From DASUME01 sp038257655 (GTDB lineage: Bacteria > Myxococcota_A > Polyangia > Polyangiales > DASUME01): a stretch of DNA of 5,102 nt. The translations under genes were made by a program, and so were the position numbers. The DNA lies in the NCBI GenBank assembly GCA_038257655.1, contig JBBSJC010000584.1:1-5102 (forward strand), written 5' to 3'. Position 1 is the first letter of the stretch; each line of letters begins with the position of its first letter. This document shows positions 1 to 5,102 of this stretch, piece after piece. The notes beneath the pieces were generated by a model. The model saw nothing but the letters and a program-made list of their open reading frames with translations. It ran no database searches and was not told the DNA's origin.

Positions 1-2
1 CT

Positions 3-281
3 CATCTCGAGCGCCGCGTCTCGATGCTCACGGCTCTGCTCAGACTGACGCTGACCATGCTGCGCATCTTGGGATCGCACGTGGACGCCAAGCGCATCAG
101 CTCTGCCGCACACAGGCAAAGCTTGCTGTCGGCGCTTGAGCACGCGCGTTGCGTCATGCCCCATCCCCAGCGCTTGTCGATCAAAGAGAGGATGAGCATC
201 AAAGACATGGTGCTGTCGCCTGCCCATCGTCACATGTCCATCCGTGCGCTCGCACTGCACGCGCAGCGCATAGCGCGCGGA
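3..281 (+). pseudogene. Decayed DDE integrase-type transposase fragment
   Basis: The frame beginning at position 3 is open from the left edge and reads like the middle of an IS3/IS481-type integrase-fold transposase known from high-GC bacteria. A Leu-rich stretch (about 24-75) is followed by a helical segment ending SALEHARCV (about 126-154), where relatives have the region leading into a helix-turn-helix. After that comes PQRLSIKE...VLSPAHRH...ALALHAQR (about 165-272), which matches the segment usually lying just before the DDE catalytic domain. In relatives as I recall them, about 40 residues containing an SPARYHAW-like block separate these two parts. Here they are joined directly near 156-168, which implies an in-frame deletion. 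After about 281 the similarity stops and no catalytic Asp or Glu motif can be recovered in any frame. It is therefore a relic without transposase activity. The family call rests on remembered sequence patterns, not on an alignment. The start of the gene lies outside the window. Confidence 0.5.
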
Positions 282-490
282 CGCTCGCCGAAGGCGACTC
301 GAGGCGAACCGACGTGCGGCATGTCCTGCATGTCCCAGAGGCCCCGGCGTTTCAGAGCGCGTGGCAGCATGACTTCACCTGAAGCGTCGGACGTCCGGCA
401 CACACGAAGTCGTAGCTGTGCGACGTACCGGATCGTTCGCCCGCGCCTCGCCCACGGATCACCGTTCGCCTGCTGGCTGAAAACGACTTT
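282..490. other. Intergenic stretch with no recognisable gene
   Basis: The frame of the transposase relic stays open to 536, but its translation becomes Arg/Ser-rich without recognisable motifs and looks like chance coding in GC-rich DNA. A short read in another frame (near 345-381) contains a W..D.T-like string that could be the last trace of the catalytic domain, but this is too weak to call. No tRNA, hairpin terminator or other RNA gene was seen. The end of the stretch, from about 481, becomes AT-rich and leads into the operon's promoter region. Confidence 0.4.
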
Positions 491-493
491 TTG

Positions 494-530
494 TTATTTA
501 CACTTGCGTGTTACTTTGCGTGTAACAACA
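494..530 (+). promoter_or_regulatory. Probable AbiEi operator and promoter region
   Basis: A short AT-rich island just before the operon contains several copies of one half-site. GCGTGTTAC (506-514) and GCGTGTAAC (518-526) are direct repeats 12 bases apart with one mismatch. TTACAC (498-503) and GTGTAA (520-525) form an inverted pair, and the outer arms extend imperfectly to about 494 and 529. GTTAC (510-514) and GTAAC (522-526) form a smaller inverted pair inside it. Known AbiEi proteins repress their own operon by binding inverted repeats in the promoter, so these sites are the natural candidate operator. The AT-rich TTATTTA at 494-500 could be a -10 element, but no convincing -35 box is visible. 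With the last half-site only 6 bases before the ATG at 533, there is no Shine-Dalgarno sequence, so the message may be leaderless or nearly so. Confidence 0.55.
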
Positions 531-532
531 CT

Positions 533-1543
533 ATGAGCGTGACAAGTGGACCACGCTCAGCGATCGACCACCTTCGGGAGCTGCCTTTCGTGTCCGTCGC
601 TCGGCAGGACGGGGCTCGCCTCGAACTTGCCGCCCATGGCGAAACCTACGCTCTTCGGGTCTTCTCGCAGCGCGCCATCTCGACCGACGACATCAGCCGG
701 CTGGCCGCCTTGATCCCTTCCTCGGAGCCGCCTCTGGTCGTCGCAAGCCACGTCGGGCACGAGCTAGGTGCGCGCCTCCGAGCTGCGGCACTCTCGTACG
801 TCGACGACGCTGGCAACCTCTTTCTGCAGCTCCGAGACCCTGCGACCCAAGCCGTGCGCCACAGCGCGCTTGTCCAGGGGAACCGTGCGACCAAGCAGCG
901 GCCCAAAGAACGCGCGTGGCGGGCGCCGAGCTACCAGACTCTGTTCGCCCTACTCGCGGAGTCAACCTTACTCTCCGCGACGACTCGCGAGATCGCGGCC
1001 TCGAGCAGCACCAGCACCACGCCGGTCCTGCAGGTCCGCGAGAAGCTCATCGCGCTTGGACTCCTGACGCGGTTCAAGCGTGAGTTCCATTGGCCCCCAG
1101 GCGGGCGCGACAAAGCGATCGACCTGTGGGCCAGCGGCTACCCGACGACCCTCCGCCCAAGCCTCCTTGTGGGATGCGCCAGGCCGCGTGCCTCGCTGAG
1201 CATCGAGCAGGTCGAAGCGGCCATCCAGGAAGCACTTGGCGGCCGCGTGGATTTTCGCTGGGGCGGCGCGGCGGCCGCCTATCGGCTCGATGGGTACTAC
1301 CGTGGAGATCGCACCGTCGTACATGTCGAGGCGAGCGAGATGTCAGATGCCGCGATCATGGCCGCTCTACGTATGATCCCCGATCCAGACGGACCGGTAG
1401 TCGTCTTACGCTCACCAGGACCGCAAGCATGGGTCTCGCCCACGCCCATGGTGGTGCATCCGCTGCTCGCATGGACCGAACTGATAGATGAGGGGCACGA
1501 CCGCGCAACCGAGGCTGCCCAACGATTACGCGGGAAGCTGTGA
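533..1543 (+). CDS. AbiEi-family antitoxin / transcriptional repressor of a type IV toxin-antitoxin pair
   Basis: This 336-residue protein matches the AbiEi-type antitoxin pattern. Residues 1-125 form an N-terminal domain with SYVDDAGNLFL at 88-98, a hallmark of these proteins. Residues about 132-185 look like a winged helix-turn-helix (TREIAASSSTST followed by VREKLIALGLLTRF). The C-terminal part has RWGGAAAAYRL at 242-252, and it ends with HPLLAWTELID...DRATEAAQRLR (309-333), typical of the family's tail. The role expected from the family is to repress the operon and to counteract the partner toxin in the cytoplasm. Unlike classical AbiEi, where the winged helix is at the N-terminus, here it lies mid-protein, so this is a divergent branch. 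The ATG at 533 was chosen because the upstream in-frame TTG at 491 would place the operator repeats inside the coding region. The gene overlaps or abuts the toxin gene, which supports co-translation. No frame break is visible and the protein appears intact. Confidence 0.8.
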   Translation: MSVTSGPRSAIDHLRELPFVSVARQDGARLELAAHGETYALRVFSQRAISTDDISRLAALIPSSEPPLVVASHVGHELGARLRAAALSYVDDAGNLFLQLRDPATQAVRHSALVQGNRATKQRPKERAWRAPSYQTLFALLAESTLLSATTREIAASSSTSTTPVLQVREKLIALGLLTRFKREFHWPPGGRDKAIDLWASGYPTTLRPSLLVGCARPRASLSIEQVEAAIQEALGGRVDFRWGGAAAAYRLDGYYRGDRTVVHVEASEMSDAAIMAALRMIPDPDGPVVVLRSPGPQAWVSPTPMVVHPLLAWTELIDEGHDRATEAAQRLRGKL

Positions 1544-2300
1544 AGTCGTGCTGACTGCCGATGAACTATCCGCCCTCGCCTCCCTTCGCGGGCTCTGGCC
1601 TTCCCAGAGAATGATCCTCATCGGCGCCACTGCCCTCCGCCTGCAGCGCGATCTGCCACGTTTCACGAGGGATCTAGACTTGGTACTCGCTCTCGAGATC
1701 GAGGACTACCCGGGCGACCTCGCTCAATCCGAGGATTGGAGACAACACCCGTTCAAGCCACACGAGTGGCACTACCAGGAGCGCGTGCAGGTAGATCTAC
1801 TTCCGGCTGGGGGCGCGCTCATCGCGCAAGGTCACATCCAGTGGCCTAATGACTTCCGAATGAGCCTGCGCGGTTTCGACGCTCTGACGGCTGGGCCTCT
1901 GCCGCTCGCAGACGCGGGTCTGAGCATCGAGATGGCCACTGTACCGCTGGTGGCCCTTCTCAAGATGGTGTCCTGGATGGACAGACCTGCCGAACGAACA
2001 CGCGATGTCTCTGATATCGCGTGGCTGCTGACGTCCTATCTCGACGAGGGCAACGACGAACATTTCAATCGCTTGATCGAAGCCGTCGGCCAAGGTGTGG
2101 TGTACGAAATCGCGGGCGCTTACTGTCTGGGCGTCGATGTGAGCACGTGTCTGGGCGCAGCGGACATCGCGCAAGAGTTCGTCGAATGCTTGAAGGTCCG
2201 CAGCGTTGGGCGCGAGGCGCGCTATTCGGCAAGCCGAGGACACACTTTCGGGATGAAGATCACTTCCAACAGTCGTGGGGAGCGTTTCAGCGAGGATTAG
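1488..2300 (+). CDS. AbiEii-family nucleotidyltransferase toxin
   Basis: The product, up to 270 residues, has the features of the AbiEii/AbiGii toxin family of the DNA polymerase beta nucleotidyltransferase superfamily. The LIGATAL motif (44-50) supplies the Gly-Ala loop. TRDLDL (60-65) carries the two metal-binding aspartates D62 and D64, and VDLLPAG (102-108) supplies the third, D103. The later block LLKMVSWMDR...TRDVSDIAWLL (157-181) has the Lys, the Arg and the D173/D176 pair typical of AbiEii motifs III-IV. Family members transfer nucleotides to an RNA target (tRNA in studied relatives), which stops growth. The target of this one cannot be read from sequence. The ATG at 1488 overlaps the antitoxin gene by 56 bases. 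The in-frame GTG at 1548 lies 4 bases after the antitoxin stop and keeps all motifs, so the true start is uncertain. All catalytic residues are present, so the toxin is probably active and needs its antitoxin. Confidence 0.8.
   Translation: MRGTTAQPRLPNDYAGSCEVVLTADELSALASLRGLWPSQRMILIGATALRLQRDLPRFTRDLDLVLALEIEDYPGDLAQSEDWRQHPFKPHEWHYQERVQVDLLPAGGALIAQGHIQWPNDFRMSLRGFDALTAGPLPLADAGLSIEMATVPLVALLKMVSWMDRPAERTRDVSDIAWLLTSYLDEGNDEHFNRLIEAVGQGVVYEIAGAYCLGVDVSTCLGAADIAQEFVECLKVRSVGREARYSASRGHTFGMKITSNSRGERFSED
1532..1537 (+). promoter_or_regulatory. Possible ribosome binding site for a GTG start of the toxin gene at 1548
   Basis: GGGAAG inside the last codons of the antitoxin gene lies 10 bases before the in-frame GTG at 1548. 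The ATG at 1488 has no comparable purine run in front of it. If the GTG is used, the toxin is 250 residues long and begins just before the predicted first helix (TADELSAL). The spacing is on the long side, so this is only a hint. Confidence 0.3.
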
Positions 2301-3060
2301 GCGTTCTGCAAAAGGAATGAAAGCTAGACCTTACCGTCTGTGTCCGACGATGTTCCAACAAGGTAGCTTGTGGCTGCGCTGTGCTTTCTGTCGGTGCTTC
2401 TTCTCGGGTGCCCATGGGAGTGAGGTGGTGAATCGCAAGCACTGCACCGTGTTCGGTCGGGCAAGGCGCGAGCGCAGGGTCGAGCTTGTAAACGAACCCG
2501 ATGGCGTCTTCGCCTCGCGCGGCGTGCACCGTAAGATCGAGTCGCGGAAGGCCGACGAGGTCGAAAGTTGGATCGACGGCGCACGCCGCTGCGACGCCGC
2601 CGAGCGCTACCTGTGGCAGGGCCACCTTACGTACTCGCTTGAGCAACCAATCAGGAGCGATGCCACGACCGCTCTGGTCCGCGAACCACACTGTTCGTTG
2701 CGGTTCCCGAGCCGCTTTACGGCATCCGCCACACGGTCGGATAGGCTGCGCCGGACTGCGTCTGGAGGGTCTGGATCGAAAGAGGGCCTTCCTTCCGAAG
2801 CCACGCTTGGAACAGCACCTTCCAAACATCGAAGAACTTCGCGCTCGGCAACGCATCTCGGCGCGCTTTGCTCGCGGCACTCTTGACGCGATGCGGAGGC
2901 GACCAGGCACGCAGTGGCTCAAGCAGACCCAGTGGCCCGCTTGCCCATACCCCGGCGGCGCTGAACACGAGCACGCCCAGCTTTCGTGCGACGTCGGGGC
3001 GCAGCACGCCCTGCAGCCGCTGCCATTCCCCTTGGGTGTAGGTCTCACATTGACGCGAAA
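2287..3060 (-). pseudogene. Broken second AbiEi-type regulator gene
   Basis: Three reading frames on the minus strand join into one degraded AbiEi-like protein. Frame one (about 3046 to 2734) reads ETYTQGEWQRL...KLGVLVFSAAG...LLEPLRAW, then KFFDVWKVLFQAWL...GPLSIQTLQTQSGAAYPTV, a winged helix-turn-helix. A GTGTG run at 2734-2730 appears to carry two extra bases, after which a second frame continues ADAVKRLGNRNEQ. Near 2700-2688 the frame changes again to VWFADQSGRG...VALGGVAAA...FDLVGLPRLDLTVH...GFVYKLDPALA, the usual C-terminal core, fading after 2416. About 35 residues expected between the helix-turn-helix and FADQSG seem to be missing at the second break. No start codon is visible, because in-frame stops lie just upstream of 3046 next to the transposase remnant. 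The gene is on the opposite strand to the intact antitoxin and is a different branch of the family. No toxin partner for it remains. The family assignment rests on remembered patterns. Confidence 0.6.
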
Positions 3061-3968
3061 CTATACCTTATCAAAGCGTCCGCGGATCTCGATCACAGGT
3101 GCGATGACATGAACGTCGACTTGGTAGGTTGCCGCGAGCAGGGCCCAGGCTCTGTCGAAGCGATCGCGTTGGCACCCACTGCGCATGGTGAGAATCGCTT
3201 GACCACCCTCTTGGGTCCAGCGCATGCCGCTGTTCTTCATGCGCTGTGTCACCAAGGTCTTGCATGCTGACTCGACGACGCCGGAACCGATAGGAAGGCC
3301 AAGCTCGCTACACTCCGCGTACTGCATCCGATGCCGGTTCTTCTTGAGGAATCCCAAGACTTGCTTGAGCCTTTTGCTCCGAGGGTGGCTGGTGCAGAGG
3401 TGGGCCACGCAGCGAATTACTTTGTCGACGCCTCGGGGGTATTCGAGCACGATCCGGCGCTGTTTGTCGAAGTTCGATCGCGCTTTGACTGAGCCATACC
3501 CGCTCGGGCCGCTCGCCTGTTTGCCTTGGGCTTCTGCCTCCGCACGTTTCTCAGGACCTTCCTCATCCTTCATGGGAGTCAACACCCCGTCCAGAGATAC
3601 CGCCACGAGGGCCGCGTAGTCGGGGACCACCTCGAGCATGTGAGCTCTTCCTCGAACGCCGCACGCTGCTCCTCCCAACGCTCACTCAACTGCTTGGGAA
3701 GTCGGTCCAAGGAGCTTCGCGAAGGGGACATGTTGCCCATGCGCGTGAACAGTTCGTCCGCCACCGTTGAATTACAGGCGGGACGTGAAGTGTCCACTTG
3801 TGCCGCACGTGGCTCCTCCAGAGCCTTCACGACGCTGGGCGTAGCACTAGCAGTCAACGTACGGTCGCAGGGCAGTCCTTCACGCCCCCTTACCCTTAAA
3901 CATCGGATGTCCCGTGGCCCCCATCGCTGGGAATCTTCGCTTTGGTTCATTTGAAGCTTCATTTGCAC
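3061..3968 (-). pseudogene. ISKra4-family transposase pseudogene
   Basis: The C-terminal part is clearly ISKra4-type. FLKKNRHRMQYAE is followed by LGLPIGSGVVESACKTLVTQR with the catalytic Glu near 3272, then SGMRW...GGQAILTMR and DRFDRAWALLAATY, ending at the stop at 3061-3063. Upstream, VAVSLDGVLTPMKD carries the first catalytic Asp near 3590. Further upstream, in a different frame, GNMSPSRSSLDRLPKQLSERWEE (from about 3737) is the standard segment preceding it. A frameshift near 3633-3641 therefore separates the two parts. A second lesion is in frame: GKQASGPSGY runs straight into GSVKARSNFDKQRR near 3490-3500, skipping the roughly 90-100 residues that carry the second catalytic Asp (the DGA..NW motif). 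Upstream of about 3850 the open frame no longer resembles the family, so the N-terminal domain is absent or decayed. The element cannot transpose by itself. No terminal inverted repeats or target duplication were identified. Confidence 0.8.
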
Positions 3969-3973
3969 GACGG

Positions 3974-5102
3974 ATGCGCACCCAGATCCGCCTCGCGTTT
4001 GGCTTGTGCCTAGCTTACGCGTCGACGTACCTTTCGATCCCGAGGGTGCTGCAATTTGCGGTGTGTATCTCGCTGTTGGGCGCCTGCGTGCCCGAGCTGG
4101 GGGTGCCTGCGCCCGCGCTGGACGAACGCTGTTTCCCGAATCCGACCCAGCCTGATGATCCGCGTAATCCCTTTAATCTCTCTGTGCTGCTGCGAGCCTT
4201 TCCAGAGAGTTGTGGTCCGGCAATTTGCGGCGGCGCACCCGAGGCTGGACAAGGCGGGCGCTGCGTGGCCAAGGATACCATCAAAGCCAGGGACCAAAAG
4301 CGTCTTGCGGCCTGTGCGACGCCCGACACGCTGTGCGTGCCGCTTCCGTTTCTATTGAGCGAAGGTCGCTATAAGCCGACCTCGTGTCGATCCGCGGGCG
4401 GCGTCGAAGGGCGCTGTCTTTCCGAGTGCCTGCCCGAGGTGTCAGTCGAGGGCATCTTCCTGCCCCGCGATATCTGCCCTGAAGGCGAACGCTGCGCCCC
4501 TTGTTACGACCCCACAACGGGAGAAGACAAGGGATCCTGTTCGGCGAGTGTGTGTGATCGACCCGCGGAAGACCCCATTAACGTGTGTACGATCGACTAC
4601 GCGGCGACCCCGCTCGCCGATCCCATCGCGCTCGCTCTGCCGGAATGCCCGGCTTCGATATGCGGCGCGGGCCAGGCCCACTGCATACCCAACCGCCGCA
4701 TCGGGATGAAAGACGTCGACAAGCTGGGCGCCTGCGATGCCGAGTCTAAGTGCGTGCCGGATAAGCTTATCCTCAATGGTGGTAATGGCGTGCCCCAGGT
4801 GTGCCGTGCCGGAGGTGGCCTAGAGGGCCGATGCCAGTCCACTTGTTTACCCGCGGTAGCGAAGGACGCGGACTACCTGAGTCAGGGCGGGTGTGATGCG
4901 GGAGAGCTTTGCGCGCCCTGTTACGACGCGCGCACCGGCGAGCTGACCGACGCGTGCACGACGACCTGCGACATGCCTCAGGAGCCTAAACCGGATCTGT
5001 GCGCGCTCGATTACGTCACCAATCCGCTCACGGACCCGGAGAAGCTCAAAGCCTGTCCGGCGAGCCTGTGCGGCGGCGGCGCCAAGGGTCACTGCGTCGC
5101 GA
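3974..5102 (+). CDS. Cysteine-rich repeat protein, predicted lipoprotein (partial, runs off the right edge)
   Basis: One frame is open from ATG 3974 to the window edge, giving 376 residues without a stop. Residues 1-37 resemble a lipoprotein signal, with a hydrophobic run LQFAVCISLLGA before Cys38 in the lipobox LGAC. The mature part is then expected to be lipid-anchored at the outer membrane or periplasmic face. The body consists of cysteine-rich repeats of about 140 residues beginning at C80, C225 and C361. Recurrent motifs in each are CPAS(I/L)CG, EGRC.S.CLP, GE.CAPCYD..TGE, and CT.DYA or CALDY followed by PL.DP. No enzymatic motif is seen. Similar proteins occur in myxobacteria as uncharacterised surface or secreted proteins (from memory), so a structural or adhesive role is only a guess. 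The leader is long for a lipoprotein. TTG 4004 and GTG 4046 are in-frame alternatives, and no strong Shine-Dalgarno sequence precedes any of them. The start lies only a few bases beyond the ISKra4 remnant, so its promoter may have been altered. Confidence 0.75.
   Translation, partial: MRTQIRLAFGLCLAYASTYLSIPRVLQFAVCISLLGACVPELGVPAPALDERCFPNPTQPDDPRNPFNLSVLLRAFPESCGPAICGGAPEAGQGGRCVAKDTIKARDQKRLAACATPDTLCVPLPFLLSEGRYKPTSCRSAGGVEGRCLSECLPEVSVEGIFLPRDICPEGERCAPCYDPTTGEDKGSCSASVCDRPAEDPINVCTIDYAATPLADPIALALPECPASICGAGQAHCIPNRRIGMKDVDKLGACDAESKCVPDKLILNGGNGVPQVCRAGGGLEGRCQSTCLPAVAKDADYLSQGGCDAGELCAPCYDARTGELTDACTTTCDMPQEPKPDLCALDYVTNPLTDPEKLKACPASLCGGGAKGHCVA
4211..4645 (+). repeat. Cys-rich protein repeat unit 1 (145 codons)
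   Basis: Codons 80-224 of the lipoprotein gene. It starts CGPAICGG and contains CVPLPF, CRSAGGVEGRC, ERCAPCYDPTTGE and CTIDYAATPLADP in the same order as unit 2. Similarity is clear at the protein level, while the DNA has diverged enough that this is an old duplication. Confidence 0.75.
4646..5053 (+). repeat. Cys-rich protein repeat unit 2 (136 codons)
   Basis: Codons 225-360. It begins CPASICGAG and repeats the cysteine pattern of unit 1: ACDAESKCVP, CRAGGGLEGRC, ELCAPCYDARTGE, CALDYVTNPLTDP. It is nine residues shorter than unit 1, the difference lying mainly in the linkers. Confidence 0.75.
5054..5102 (+). repeat. Start of Cys-rich repeat unit 3 (truncated by window edge)
   Basis: CPASLCGGGAKGHCVA matches the opening of unit 2 (CPASICGAGQAHCIP) almost residue for residue, so at least one more unit is expected to the right of the window. 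Confidence 0.6.

Noticed and set aside
2..208. Minus strand 68-codon open frame at the left edge
   Set aside because: The opposite strand matches a transposase segment; the minus translation resembles nothing and lacks a ribosome binding site.
491..532. TTG start extending the antitoxin by 14 residues
   Set aside because: The extension is encoded by the operator repeats and has no family-like sequence; ATG 533 gives a typical N-terminus.
1797..2243. Minus strand open frame of 148 codons inside the toxin gene
   Set aside because: It is antisense to clear nucleotidyltransferase motifs and shows no recognisable family.
2275..3112. Long + strand open frames (2275-2886 and 2501-3112)
   Set aside because: Their translations are Arg/Ser/Ala-rich without motifs, while the minus strand of the same DNA carries recognisable AbiEi-type blocks. 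They are shadows.
3224..3619. + strand open frame of 131 codons
   Set aside because: It lies antisense to the conserved ISKra4 transposase core and has no motif of its own.
4010..5092. Several minus strand open frames and the + strand frame 4056-4358
   Set aside because: They overlap the continuously open cysteine-repeat frame, whose periodic motifs show it is the real coding frame.
1..5102. CRISPR array, tRNA or rRNA genes, rho-independent terminators
   Set aside because: No regularly spaced short repeats, no cloverleaf-like sequence and no strong GC hairpin followed by a T run were found, including at the 2300 convergent junction.

Overview
The window looks like accessory DNA from a high-GC soil-type bacterium, most likely a member of Myxococcota (Deltaproteobacteria in the older sense). 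The reasons are the GC-rich third codon positions, the style of the transposase remnants, and the long cysteine-rich repeat lipoprotein at the right end, a type I associate with myxobacteria. This assignment is inference; no rRNA or marker gene is present.

Layout, left to right. (1) Positions 1 to about 281 hold the decayed middle of a DDE integrase-type transposase on the + strand, cut by the window edge and carrying an internal deletion. (2) Positions 282-490 hold no recognisable gene. (3) A cluster of GTGTAAC-like half-sites at 494-530 lies directly in front of an apparently intact two-gene operon. The first gene, 533-1543, is an AbiEi-family antitoxin/repressor. The second, ending at 2300, is an AbiEii-family nucleotidyltransferase toxin. 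Together they look like a type IV toxin-antitoxin (abortive infection) module. (4) On the opposite strand, 3060 down to about 2287, lies a broken gene that reads as a second, diverged AbiEi-type regulator with two frame breaks. It ends against the 3' end of the intact toxin gene. (5) Still on the minus strand, about 3968 down to 3061, is an ISKra4-family transposase pseudogene with one frameshift and a large in-frame deletion that removes part of the catalytic core. (6) From 3974 to the right edge a + strand gene encodes the first 376 residues of a cysteine-rich, probably lipid-anchored protein built of repeats of about 140 residues. It is open to the edge.

The antitoxin and toxin genes are the functional core. 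The antitoxin is predicted to repress its own promoter through the half-sites and to neutralise the toxin's nucleotidyltransferase activity. Transposase remnants on both sides and the second decayed regulator suggest a defence or mobile-element hotspot where modules arrive and erode. The right-hand lipoprotein gene looks unrelated and may be ancestral chromosome beyond the edge of the insertion zone.
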